DNA from: an uncultured Bacilli bacterium | GTDB taxonomy: Bacteria > Bacillota_I > Bacilli_A > RF39 > UBA660 | Length of the DNA stretch: 27,737 bases | NCBI GenBank assembly: GCA_934101605.1 | Contig: CAKORS010000005.1 | Coordinates: forward strand, 1 to 27,737 | Direction of reading: 5' to 3' | Shown here: piece after piece, positions 13,542 through 20,193 of the stretch | How the letters are laid out: every line of letters begins with the position of its first letter | Position numbering within the stretch: position 1 is the stretch's first letter | The notes under the pieces: model-generated | Seen by the model: the letters and a program-made list of their open reading frames with translations, nothing else | What the model was told of the DNA's origin: nothing | Databases searched by the model: none | Program-made: the position numbers and the translations under genes

Positions 13542-14051
13542 TTATTTTTTAATTCCTATTTTAGTAAATGGAAATAAAACTAAATTGGCACTTCCTAAGA
13601 TTCTTTCTTTTTCTACTGGTCCAAATATCCTACTATCAAGTGAATCATCTCTGTTATCTCCCATAACAAAATATTTTCCATTTGGCACAAATTCATACTC
13701 TAATGATGATAAAGAGAAATCTTCTGTTTTATCATGTTTAAAATTTTCTTTTACTTTTTCATCATTTACATATAATGTGTTATCTTTAAATTCAATTTTA
13801 TCTCCTGGTAAACCTATGACTCTTTTTATTAGTAATTCATCATTATATTTTATTACTACTATATCAAAACGTTTTATCTTAGTTGTTTTATACTTAATCT
13901 TATTTAAAATCATTATTTCTCCATGTTTTAGTGTTGGATCCATGCTATTTCCGTTTACCTTAACTGGTGTTACTAAAAATGTTCTTATTAAGATTACAAT
14001 TACTATTATAATTACATAAGATAATATTTCTTTTAATACTTTTTTATTCAT
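13542..14051 (-). CDS. lepB: Signal peptidase I
   Basis: 169 residues, one N-terminal membrane span (about 9-27). The catalytic Ser36 is in VNGNSMDPT and the general-base Lys76 in ELLIKRVIGLPGD. The third conserved box YFVMGDNRDDSLDSRIFGPV is complete. These are bacterial-type (Ser/Lys) features, not the Ser/His SipW type, so this enzyme is not a SipW homologue. It cleaves signal peptides of exported proteins at the outer face of the membrane. ATG 14051 has TAGGAGATAAAT upstream. It follows rplS, separated by a terminator. Confidence 0.95.
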   Translation of the reverse strand: MNKKVLKEILSYVIIIVIVILIRTFLVTPVKVNGNSMDPTLKHGEIMILNKIKYKTTKIKRFDIVVIKYNDELLIKRVIGLPGDKIEFKDNTLYVNDEKVKENFKHDKTEDFSLSSLEYEFVPNGKYFVMGDNRDDSLDSRIFGPVEKERILGSANLVLFPFTKIGIKK

Positions 14052-14063
14052 ATTTATCTCCTA

Positions 14064-14092
14064 AGAAAAAAATAAGGTTAGCCCTTATTTTT
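14064..14092 (-). terminator. Intrinsic terminator of rplS
   Basis: AAAAATAAGG pairs with CCTTATTTTT across a 5-base loop in the minus transcript. The rplS stop (14085-14087) lies in the stem. The lepB ribosome binding site follows at once, so lepB may be expressed by readthrough. Confidence 0.75.
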
Positions 14093-14432
14093 GTCCTTTT
14101 TCTTTAATTCTGTATTGGCCGACATAATTCTTTAAGAAATTAAGTTTAGCACGTCTAACCTTACCATGTCTTACTACTGTTATCTTTGCAAGTTTTGGTG
14201 AATGAACTTTAAATATTCTTTCTACACCTACTCCATAAGACTCTTTTCTAACTGTAAAAGTTTCAGTAACTCCTGATCCTTTACGGGCAATGACTACTCC
14301 TTCGTAAGCTTGGATTCTTTCTTTTTTACCTTCGATGATTTTAACGTCACATCTTACAGTATCTCCAACTCTAAATTCAGGAATATCATTTCTAATTTGT
14401 TTAGAATTAACTTTATCTACCAAATTTGCCAT
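14085..14432 (-). CDS. rplS: 50S ribosomal protein L19
   Basis: About 115 residues: MANLVDKVNSKQIRND, FRVGDTVRCDVKI, EGVVIARKGSGVTETFTVRK, VGVERIFKVHSPKLAKI and a basic tail with YRIKEKG. The whole family pattern is present. The longer frame from 14513 adds 27 meaningless residues; ATG 14432, with GGAGTGAT upstream, is the correct start. A strong promoter lies at 14502-14530, leaving a leader of about 60 bases. Confidence 0.98.
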   Translation of the reverse strand: MANLVDKVNSKQIRNDIPEFRVGDTVRCDVKIIEGKKERIQAYEGVVIARKGSGVTETFTVRKESYGVGVERIFKVHSPKLAKITVVRHGKVRRAKLNFLKNYVGQYRIKEKGQK

Positions 14433-14501
14433 CGATATCACTCCTTTTCTTTTTTTACAATCATAATTATAATTAGCGGATTGCTTTTTGTAACAGATAA
14501 A

Positions 14502-14530
14502 ATTATAACACAATATTTTTTTATTGTCTA
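14502..14530 (-). promoter_or_regulatory. Promoter of rplS
   Basis: TAGACA (14525-14530), 17 bases, TGTTATAAT (TATAAT 14502-14507 with extended TG). Strong by all criteria. I could not identify an L19 leader structure in the following 60 bases. Confidence 0.75.
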
Positions 14531-14552
14531 TATAAATATATTAAATTATTTG

Positions 14553-15671
14553 TTATTTTTGAATGCTTTTATATTCTTTTATGAAGAAATCATCTGTCAT
14601 TCCTGATATATAATCAATTACTATTCTTGATTTAGAATTATTCTTTATGTAATCGGTTTCTGCATATTTTAAGAATATTTTATATATACTGGATTTGTTT
14701 TTATTTGTTTCAATATCATTTTTGTAATAATTAAACAATTCATTGAACATTTTTTCATACTCTTTTATTTGCTCTTTAGTATTTGCCTTTTTATAAATAT
14801 TTTCATAATTAAAATCCTTTAATTTAATGAGTGCATTTGACACTTCTTTAGACATTTCTATGCAGTTTTTATTAAAACTGTTATTAATTATGTCCATGAC
14901 TAGTGTATTTACTATTGTCCTATTATCTTTTCCTAGGACATCTGTTATTTCTTTTGGTATTTCATTTTCTTTTATCATGCCAATTCTTATTGCATCTTCA
15001 ATATCCCTACCAATGTATCCTATAACATCGCTTATTCTAACAACACACCCTTCTAGAGTCATTGGCCTAAATGTTTTACAGATATCTTTTTCTTTATATG
15101 ATTTTTTATATTCTTCTAAAAATTCCTCTTGTGTCTTTTTTCTAGGTATTAATTTTCTATTAATAAATTCCCCATTATGACACATTATTGCATCTAATAC
15201 TTGAACAGTTATATTGCAGCCTTTACAGTTATTTTCTAAAAACATCAAATTTCTAACACTTTGAATATTATGATTAAAATATCCTTCATTGTTTTTTATG
15301 CTTATATCACTTAGTATTTTTTCTCCAACATGGCCAAATGGAACATGTCCTAAATCATGTCCTAGGGAGGCTGCTTCAATTAAATCTTCATTTAAATTTA
15401 AAGCTCTTCCTATTGTTCTTGCTATTTTACTTACCATATTAACGTGAGTTATTCTTTTACTTATATGATCATTGTGTAACATACTAAAAACTTGTGTCTT
15501 ATCTAAATATCTAGAATAAGATAACGAATATATAATTCTATCGGCATCTCTTGAAAAACATGGCCTTATGTCACTTGGTTCTTCTTTTAATCTATAACCT
15601 TCTTTATTTTTACAAGCATTTTCTCCATATAAATAATCTTTATTCATGTTATTTTTTATCTCTTCAAGCAT
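14553..15671 (-). CDS. dGTPase-like HD-domain deoxynucleoside triphosphate triphosphohydrolase
   Basis: About 372 residues. RDADRIIYSLSYSRYLDKTQV is followed by an HD domain: ITHVNMVSKIART (first His), ASLGHDLGHVPFGHVGE (HD plus further His) and VRISDVIGYIGRDIEDA (distal Asp). This order is characteristic of dGTPase-type enzymes that release tripolyphosphate from dNTPs. ATG 15671 has AGGTGA five bases upstream; the longer frame begins at the GTG within that site. It starts 9 bases after the stop of the lipoprotein gene and shares its promoter at 16134-16162. Confidence 0.9.
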   Translation of the reverse strand: MLEEIKNNMNKDYLYGENACKNKEGYRLKEEPSDIRPCFSRDADRIIYSLSYSRYLDKTQVFSMLHNDHISKRITHVNMVSKIARTIGRALNLNEDLIEAASLGHDLGHVPFGHVGEKILSDISIKNNEGYFNHNIQSVRNLMFLENNCKGCNITVQVLDAIMCHNGEFINRKLIPRKKTQEEFLEEYKKSYKEKDICKTFRPMTLEGCVVRISDVIGYIGRDIEDAIRIGMIKENEIPKEITDVLGKDNRTIVNTLVMDIINNSFNKNCIEMSKEVSNALIKLKDFNYENIYKKANTKEQIKEYEKMFNELFNYYKNDIETNKNKSSIYKIFLKYAETDYIKNNSKSRIVIDYISGMTDDFFIKEYKSIQK

Positions 15672-15680
15672 TTTATTCAC

Positions 15681-16118
15681 CTACTTACAACTGAAATTGT
15701 TTTTCTTCATTATTTTTTCAAATTCTTTTTTTGTATAAACCTTATGATTGTTATCTATAAAACCATCTTCATATAATTTATCATTTTCTATATCTTTTAT
15801 GTTATATTCATATGTATGTATTAATACGTTATCATTTAAACTAACATTTGTTTTAATATTATACTCATTTTCTTCTAATGCTTTATACATGTCTAAAATA
15901 GATTCTTTTTTTATTTTATCATAATTTGTCATATCTTCTTTATATGTTACTGTTACATGTTTTATTGTATTTTGTTTATCAAATGTGAGTTTCATTATAT
16001 CTGTTTTATTATCATTTATACTTTCACATGTTAAAGTTTGCTCTATTCTTTCATTTTTGCTACAACCAACTAGGCAAAGTATTAATAGAGTTAATAGACT
16101 TATTATTTTATTTTTCAT
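15681..16118 (-). CDS. Putative lipoprotein, unknown
   Basis: About 145 residues, with a lipobox LCLVGC after a hydrophobic signal. The mature domain reads TLTCESINDNKTDIMKLTF and VTVTYKEDM, a short beta-rich pattern reminiscent of DUF1307/YehR-type lipoproteins of gut Firmicutes, and ends FSCK; two cysteines besides the lipid-bearing one could pair. Three start codons are stacked (GTG 16127, ATG 16124, ATG 16118). The promoter predicts transcription to begin near 16127, so the mRNA leader is almost absent. It is the first gene of an operon with the dGTPase-like gene. Confidence 0.75.
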   Translation of the reverse strand: MKNKIISLLTLLILCLVGCSKNERIEQTLTCESINDNKTDIMKLTFDKQNTIKHVTVTYKEDMTNYDKIKKESILDMYKALEENEYNIKTNVSLNDNVLIHTYEYNIKDIENDKLYEDGFIDNNHKVYTKKEFEKIMKKNNFSCK

Positions 16119-16133
16119 ATTCATCACATATTT

Positions 16134-16162
16134 AGTATAACATCTAATATTTTTTATGTAAA
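16134..16162 (-). promoter_or_regulatory. Promoter of the lipoprotein-dGTPase unit
   Basis: TTTACA (16157-16162), 17 bases, TGTTATACT (-10 at 16134-16139, extended TG). The expected start site falls at about 16127, on the first possible start codon. Confidence 0.65.
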
Positions 16163-16182
16163 TTCCTTATATATGGTATAAT
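16154..16182 (+). promoter_or_regulatory. Divergent extended -10 promoter
   Basis: TGGTATAAT (TATAAT at 16177-16182) on the plus strand with a poor -35. It would drive the frameshifted frame at 16201. The two divergent -10 regions overlap in their -35 zones, so the two promoters probably compete. Confidence 0.5.
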
Positions 16183-16200
16183 ATTGTGTAAGGTATAGTT

Positions 16201-16393
16201 ATGGATTTGGATATTGAAAGATTAAAATATGATTTGATTAATTATTTAGGCACTGTGGCAATTTCTAATGGTTCTTCATCTTTTTTATTAATCGAGAAAA
16301 CTTTAAAAAGCAAATGAAACTCAAATTAAAAATATCGCTTTAAAATATGGATTTAATTTAGAAGAATACAAAAAATTAAGTAGAAAACACTAA
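16201..16393 (+). pseudogene. Frameshifted small gene of unknown function
   Basis: The frame from ATG 16201 reads MDLDIERLKYDLINYLGTVA and stops at TGA 16315 after 38 codons. In another frame the sequence continues without a break in sense: KANETQIKNIALKYGFNLEEYKK, ending TAA 16393. Joined, they give a short protein of the kind found in many Firmicutes (xLRxDLxDYFGTA... then ASDEELxxIAxxNGFxLxxY). A one-base change near the A-run at 16303-16314 has broken it. Reading TGA as Trp does not restore the frame. The site ends with a terminator at 16408-16438. Confidence 0.65.
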
Positions 16394-16407
16394 GAATTTT
16401 AGTTAAA

Positions 16408-16438
16408 GGATAATTATTTCAATAATTATTCTTTTTTT
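16408..16438 (+). terminator. Intrinsic terminator after the frameshifted gene
   Basis: GGATAATTATT pairs with AATAATTATTC (one G-U) and is followed by seven T on the plus strand. Confidence 0.7.
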
Positions 16439-16497
16439 ATGTAAAAAGTTAGGATTTTTTTCATGTTTTAATAATAATACTTTTGAGGTGAAAAAAA

Positions 16498-17226
16498 ATG
16501 AAAGAAGAATTAGAAAAAGAATTTGAAAGAATTAAAGAGATTGGTTGGATAAAAAGTGTATACAAAGGATATGGCGGTATAGGTATGACGCTTGAAAAAT
16601 TATTAAATATACCACAAAACAGTTTTGAGATACCAGACTTAGGGATTTTTGAGTTGAAGGCCAAAAATGTTTTAAGCAGATCATATATCACTCTTTTTAA
16701 CTGTGCGGTTGAAGGACCATATTTCAAAGGAACAGAAAGATTAAAAGATTTATATGGTTATAGATATTGTGATAATAAAAATTACAAGGTCTTAGTAGCT
16801 TCTATTTCTAGTATTCAAAAAACTAAAGTGGGAATTTTTTACTATTTCAAATTAAAGGTTGATAGAATTAAGCAAAAATTATTTTTAGAGGTTTATGACT
16901 TGAAAGGTAACTTAATTGAGGATAAAGTTTATTGGTCATTTGACTTATTAAAGGAAAAGTTAGAAAGAAAAGTTAAGAATCTAGCCCTTTTTGGAGCTTT
17001 AAGAAATACTCATAAGGGTGAAACATTTTATAAGTATATAGAACTATCCTTTTATAAACTAAAAAGGTTTGATTATTTTATCAAAGCAATAGAAAAAGGT
17101 ATTATTAGAGTAACATTTAAGATAAGTGTATTTACAAGTGGAAAACGTATTGGCCAAATTCATGATCACGGAACTAGTTTTGAAGTAAAAGAAAAAGATT
17201 TATCATTTTTATACGAAAAGTGCTAA
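16498..17226 (+). CDS. MvaI/BcnI-type restriction endonuclease, orphan
   Basis: 242 residues. GYGGIGMTLEKLLNI followed by SFEIPDLGIFELKAKN is the catalytic region of the MutH/MvaI/BcnI family, with Asp47 and Glu52-Leu-Lys54 as the D...ExK metal site. ITLFNCAVEGPYF and the C-terminal VTFKISVFTSGKRIGQIHDHGTSF agree with the same fold. MvaI/BcnI enzymes cut short CC(W/S)GG-type sites; the target here cannot be read from the sequence. No methyltransferase or nicking partner is present. ATG 16498 has GAGGTGA upstream. The gene is on the strand opposite to its neighbours and beside two tRNA genes, consistent with acquisition. Confidence 0.85.
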   Translation: MKEELEKEFERIKEIGWIKSVYKGYGGIGMTLEKLLNIPQNSFEIPDLGIFELKAKNVLSRSYITLFNCAVEGPYFKGTERLKDLYGYRYCDNKNYKVLVASISSIQKTKVGIFYYFKLKVDRIKQKLFLEVYDLKGNLIEDKVYWSFDLLKEKLERKVKNLALFGALRNTHKGETFYKYIELSFYKLKRFDYFIKAIEKGIIRVTFKISVFTSGKRIGQIHDHGTSFEVKEKDLSFLYEKC

Positions 17227-17251
17227 GTCTTTTTTCTTGGTATTATTAATA

Positions 17252-17269
17252 GGTTTGAGGCCATGAGGT
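17252..17269 (+). repeat. Inverted partial copy of the tRNA-Pro anticodon arm
   Basis: The plus-strand 18-mer GGTTTGAGGCCATGAGGT matches the tRNA-Pro sense sequence GGTTTGGGACCATGAGGT at 16 of 18 positions but on the opposite strand. It lies 26 bases after the restriction gene. It may be a remnant of integration at the tRNA or a chance hairpin. Confidence 0.4.
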
Positions 17270-17273
17270 CAAA

Positions 17274-17300
17274 CAAAAAAGAACTTGTATCAAGTCCTTT
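17274..17300 (-). terminator. Intrinsic terminator of the tRNA operon
   Basis: GGACTTG pairs with CAAGTTC (one G-U), loop ATA, then six U in the minus direction, 11 bases after the CCA of tRNA-Pro. Confidence 0.7.
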
Positions 17301-17310
17301 AATTACATAC

Positions 17311-17387
17311 TGGTCGGGAAGACAGGATTTGAACCTGCAACCTCATGGTCCCAAACCACGCGCTCTGCCAAGTTGAGCCACTTCCCG
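17311..17387 (-). tRNA. tRNA-Pro (anticodon TGG)
   Basis: 77 bases including an encoded CCA. Acceptor CGGGAAG pairs with CTTCCCG, the T-arm contains GGTTCAAATCC, the anticodon loop is TTTGGGA with anticodon TGG. It is the distal gene of a two-tRNA unit. Confidence 0.95.
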
Positions 17388-17390
17388 AAG

Positions 17391-17467
<77 letters not shown>

Positions 17468-17496
17468 ACTTAGCACTTTTCTTTCAGTGCTTTTTA

Positions 17497-17525
17497 ATTA
17501 TACAATATTTTTTTTTAATTTTCAA
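17497..17525 (-). promoter_or_regulatory. Promoter of the tRNA-Arg/tRNA-Pro unit
   Basis: TTGAAA (17520-17525), 17 bases, TATAAT (17497-17502). The -35 box lies within the last codons of gerM. A hairpin AGCACT...AGTGCT at 17471-17490 sits in the leader; on the plus strand it is followed by five T and could stop transcripts of the restriction gene that run antisense through the tRNAs. Confidence 0.65.
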
Positions 17526-18462
17526 TATCTTTTCTATATTTTTCTAAAATTTTGTTATTATTAACAAAAATATTTGTTTTATCTACTTTATAATTGTCAA
17601 ATATCGAATAAATTATGCTATTTAAACTATTTGTATCTATCGTTTTCTTCTCTTTACTATCATATATATTTTCATTAAAATTTAAATTAATAACATTTTC
17701 GTTAATTTCATAATCTAAAAGTTTGGTGCTGCTATTGAGATAAGATATTAAATTATTATAAGAATAACTATTCGATAGTTTATCTATTATTACTTCCAAT
17801 TTTTCTTTGTTGGTATTTATATATTCCGTTACTGGCGTTATATACAAATCATCAATTCCAGATAGATAATATAAAACAACTTTTTCTACATTGTTATTAT
17901 TTGTTATATTGTATACTTTATTTATTCCATAATTATTATCTAAAATAGTATTAAGTTCTTTACTTGTGTTTGGAACATATTTTAATGATTTTCCTTCTAC
18001 TAGAATTGATACTCCTAAAACTTTATCAAAATTCGTTGTTGTATATACTATTGATTCAATCATTTTTTCTGATTGTTCTTCCGTTATATTTAATAATTCT
18101 TTAGAAAAATCTATAGTCATGATGTCATCGTTTAATTTAACGCTTAATATTTTTGTGTTTTTTGGCAATATTGGTTTAAAATATCCTGGCAAAAGAGAAT
18201 TTTTATTATTTTCTTCTATCATAGAACTTAATACGTTTCTAACTTGTTCTTCTATATCTAAATTTTTGTTCACATAAATTGATGTTTTTGCAACTAAATT
18301 ATCTTTAGTTATGGTATAAATTTCCTGCATATCATTTTCTTTTATATAATAAGCATCATCATAGATAACTGTGTCAGTTTTATTTATTGAATATACCACC
18401 AACACTACTAATAATGCTATTGTAGTAACTACTATTCTTTTTATTGCTTTTTTCTTAAGCAT
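17515..18462 (-). CDS. gerM: Spore germination/cortex protein GerM
   Basis: 315 residues. One N-terminal membrane segment (about 9-25) without a lipobox, then two GerMN domains of about 120 residues each: the first around LLPGYFKPILPKNTKIL and TIDFSKELLNI, the second around YITPVTEYINTN and VINLNFNENIYD. In Bacillus subtilis GerM is exported and contributes to spore cortex formation and germination. ATG 18462 follows GGTGATATC. It lies downstream of gerE, with a terminator between; gerE and gerM are close neighbours in B. subtilis too, along with rdgB. Confidence 0.88.
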   Translation of the reverse strand: MLKKKAIKRIVVTTIALLVVLVVYSINKTDTVIYDDAYYIKENDMQEIYTITKDNLVAKTSIYVNKNLDIEEQVRNVLSSMIEENNKNSLLPGYFKPILPKNTKILSVKLNDDIMTIDFSKELLNITEEQSEKMIESIVYTTTNFDKVLGVSILVEGKSLKYVPNTSKELNTILDNNYGINKVYNITNNNNVEKVVLYYLSGIDDLYITPVTEYINTNKEKLEVIIDKLSNSYSYNNLISYLNSSTKLLDYEINENVINLNFNENIYDSKEKKTIDTNSLNSIIYSIFDNYKVDKTNIFVNNNKILEKYRKDIEN

Positions 18463-18483
18463 GATATCACCACTTAATTATAT

Positions 18484-18511
18484 GAAAAAGCATGTGCTTT
18501 TAGCACATGCT
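18484..18511 (-). terminator. Intrinsic terminator of gerE
   Basis: A perfect 10-base stem (AGCATGTGCT with AGCACATGCT) with a 3-base loop and a U-tract. Its first bases are part of the gerE stop codon. Confidence 0.85.
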
Positions 18512-18716
18512 ATAAAGATATTTCATTTAATTTTAAAAGTTCTACTACTGCTCCTGCTCTTCCTTTTACACCAAGTTTTTGCATAGCATTGGATATGTGA
18601 TTCCTTACTGTTTTTTCGCTTATTTGTAAAATATCCGCTATATCTTTAGTACTTTTATTTTTTACTAATAACTCAAATACTTCTTTTTCCCTTTTTGTTA
18701 ATATTGACTTTTTCAA
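18510..18716 (-). CDS. gerE: Sporulation transcription factor GerE (LuxR-type HTH)
   Basis: 68 residues, essentially one LuxR-type helix-turn-helix: LTKREKEVFELLV, then KSTKDIADILQISEKTVRNHISNAMQKLGVKGRAGAVVELL. The second half is almost the same as B. subtilis GerE (74 residues), which acts late in the mother cell with sigma-K on coat genes. The start is TTG 18716 with GAGGGG upstream; no ATG is available. A match to the sigma-K consensus (CATAAAATA, with CAC 16 bases upstream) lies at 18765-18792. Confidence 0.95.
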   Translation of the reverse strand: MKKSILTKREKEVFELLVKNKSTKDIADILQISEKTVRNHISNAMQKLGVKGRAGAVVELLKLNEISL

Positions 18717-18764
18717 GACTTTCCCCTCACTTTCGAGAATCGGGTGGTTTTATATTATTCATAT

Positions 18765-18792
18765 TATTTTATGAACTTATTTTGTTTTTGTG
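18765..18792 (-). promoter_or_regulatory. Candidate sigma-K promoter of gerE
   Basis: CATAAAATA (18765-18773) fits the sigma-K -10 pattern CATANNNTA. CAC lies 16 bases upstream (18790-18792). In such AT-rich DNA chance matches are common; known sigma-K control of gerE in B. subtilis makes it worth noting. Confidence 0.35.
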
Positions 18793-18814
18793 ATAAAGAA
18801 AAGCCTATTTTAAA

Positions 18815-19327
18815 TTAAGATTGAAATTTTACCGCAACAGATATCTGATTATCAAAATCTTCTTCTACTAATTTCATTATTTGACTTGCAAGTTCTGTGT
18901 TATGATCTTTTTTAGATATAATTACAGTTACTTCGTTATTATCTTTTTTTACAAATGATTCTAATTCTAATTTGTTTTTTATTTTCTCCTCTAAAGAACT
19001 TTCCAAACTTTTATTATTATTAATTGTTTTTATATTTTCATAAGCTTGATTTTTTTCTTCTTTTGTAGTTTTAGTAGAGCTTATTTTTTCTTCTAAAACA
19101 TCTATTTCTTTTTGTCTTTCATCTATAAGTTCTTGTTTTAACATTTCTATTGTTGTTAGTTCTTCTGTTGTATCATTTTGTTTTGTAGTTTCTTTTTCTT
19201 CTTTAGATACTGTTGCAACATCATTTGTTTTTTCAAATACTTCATCTGGCATGGTTATATAATAAACACCAAGTACTAAAATTAAACTAAAAAGTGCTAA
19301 AAACCATAGTCCTTTTTTATTAATCAT
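18815..19327 (-). CDS. spoIIIAH: Stage III sporulation protein AH (SpoIIIAH)
   Basis: 170 residues. MINKKGLWFLALFSLILVLGVYYIT is the conserved N-terminal anchor with the VYYIT exit; a coiled-coil Glu/Lys/Thr-rich stalk follows (about 40-110), then the FliF/YscJ-like domain (FVKKDNNEVTVIISKKDH, ASQIMKLVEEDF, ISVAVKFQ). SpoIIIAH in the mother-cell membrane binds SpoIIQ in the forespore to form the channel. ATG 19327 has GGGAGGAT upstream. It directly follows efp, but none of spoIIIAA-AG lies between, in contrast to the usual order. Confidence 0.92.
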   Translation of the reverse strand: MINKKGLWFLALFSLILVLGVYYITMPDEVFEKTNDVATVSKEEKETTKQNDTTEELTTIEMLKQELIDERQKEIDVLEEKISSTKTTKEEKNQAYENIKTINNNKSLESSLEEKIKNKLELESFVKKDNNEVTVIISKKDHNTELASQIMKLVEEDFDNQISVAVKFQS

Positions 19328-19366
19328 AAATATCCTCCCTAAGACAATATATGTTTAATATTTTTT

Positions 19367-19375
19367 ATTATAACA
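19367..19375 (-). promoter_or_regulatory. Extended -10 element before spoIIIAH
   Basis: TGTTATAAT on the minus strand, overlapping the U-tract of the efp terminator. No good -35 box is visible. It may initiate spoIIIAH transcription, about 40 bases from its start. Confidence 0.35.
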
Positions 19376-19396
19376 AAAAAAGAGCCTTAAGCTCTT
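19373..19396 (-). terminator. Intrinsic terminator of efp
   Basis: AAGAGC pairs with GCTCTT, with the TAA stop of efp in the loop, followed by seven U. Confidence 0.8.
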
Positions 19397-19944
19397 GATA
19401 CATATTTTCCATCTTTAGTAGAAATTATAACACTTTCACCTTCATTTACAAATAAAGGAACTTTGATTGTATAACCTGTTTCAAGTTCTGCATCTTTCAT
19501 AGCACTTGATGTTGTATTTCCCTTTACTCCTGGTTCTGTATGTGTTACAACCATTTCGATTTTATCAGGAAGGTATAATCCTAACATTTCTCCTTCATAA
19601 AAAGCAATGTCTACATCTAAATTTTCTTTTAAGAATTTTACATCGTCTCCTAAAAGTGATTTATTAAGTTCAACTTGACTATAATCATTCATATTCATAA
19701 ATGTGTAATCATCACCAGTTGAATATAAGAATTGCATTGGCTTTTTCTCAATTCTTGCAGGTTCAACTTTTACTGATGAATTGAAAGTTATTTCTATTGT
19801 AGAACCAGTTCTTAAATTTTTTAATTTTGTTTTTACGAATGCTGCACCTTTTCCTGGTTTTACATGTTGAAATTCTATTACTGTATATAAGTTGCCTTCA
19901 TATTTAATTGTCATTCCAGTTTTAAAATCATTTACATTTATCAT
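19387..19944 (-). CDS. efp: Elongation factor P
   Basis: 185 residues, the full length for the family. It relieves ribosome stalling at consecutive prolines. KOW-like domain at the start (NDFKTGMTIKYEGNLYTVIEFQHVKPGKGAAFVKTKL), with the Lys of PGKGAAF at the position normally modified; middle OB domain (FLYSTGDDYTFMNMNDY) and final OB domain (GYTIKVPLFVNEGESVIISTKDGKYVSR). It follows rpmG by 15 bases and shares its promoter. Confidence 0.98.
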   Translation of the reverse strand: MINVNDFKTGMTIKYEGNLYTVIEFQHVKPGKGAAFVKTKLKNLRTGSTIEITFNSSVKVEPARIEKKPMQFLYSTGDDYTFMNMNDYSQVELNKSLLGDDVKFLKENLDVDIAFYEGEMLGLYLPDKIEMVVTHTEPGVKGNTTSSAMKDAELETGYTIKVPLFVNEGESVIISTKDGKYVSRA

Positions 19945-19959
19945 CTAATCACCTGCTTA

Positions 19960-20124
19960 CTATTTTTCTTCTTTATGAGCTGTATGCTTTTTACATTTAG
20001 GACAATATTTTTTTAATTCTAAACGCTCTGTTGTATTTTTAATATTTTTTTCTGTACGATAATTTTGTTCTTTACAAACTGTACAAGTAAGTGTTTTTTG
20101 TTGTCTATTACCTATTTTTGCCAT
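19960..20124 (-). CDS. rpmG: 50S ribosomal protein L33 (zinc-binding form)
   Basis: 54 residues from ATG 20124. MAKIGNRQQKTLTCTVCKEQNY with a second CPKC near the end gives the four-cysteine zinc site of the C+ form. The 19 extra codons of the longer frame are not coding; GGAGGG precedes ATG 20124. PBP2 followed by rpmG is also the order in B. subtilis. Confidence 0.95.
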   Translation of the reverse strand: MAKIGNRQQKTLTCTVCKEQNYRTEKNIKNTTERLELKKYCPKCKKHTAHKEEK

Positions 20125-20149
20125 GGTATCCCTCCTCATTTCCATATGT

Positions 20150-20178
20150 ATTATATCAAAATTTTCGTAAATTGCAAA
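20150..20178 (-). promoter_or_regulatory. Promoter of rpmG-efp
   Basis: TTTGCA (20173-20178), 17 bases, TGATATAAT (TATAAT 20150-20155, extended TG). It lies in the gap after the PBP gene. Confidence 0.65.
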
Positions 20179-20193
20179 CATTTTTAATAAATA

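Noticed and set aside
13585..14019. 144-codon plus-strand frame antisense to lepB
   Set aside because: Shadow of lepB, whose Ser/Lys motifs are intact on the minus strand.
13542..14051. Signal peptidase gene as SipW for the TasA-like proteins
   Set aside because: It has the bacterial Ser36/Lys76 dyad and the GDNRDDSLDSR box, not the Ser/His type of SipW, and is not next to those genes.
14433..14501. L19 leader riboregulator before rplS
   Set aside because: No stable structure or known motif could be picked out in this 60-base leader.
14827..15180. 117-codon plus-strand frame antisense to the dGTPase-like gene
   Set aside because: Low-complexity antisense reading over a gene with a clear HD domain.
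16201..16393. Mollicute code (TGA as Trp) as the explanation of the frameshift
   Set aside because: Reading through TGA 16315 hits a TAA within a few codons and does not restore the second half; TGA also ends the transporter and peptide A at conserved ends.
16461..16727. 88-codon minus-strand frame over the restriction gene start
   Set aside because: Antisense to the catalytic region of the restriction endonuclease; no ribosome binding site.
17470..17495. Hairpin AGCACT...AGTGCT as the terminator of tRNA genes
   Set aside because: It lies upstream of the tRNAs in their direction of transcription; the U-run is on the plus strand, so it cannot end the minus-strand unit.
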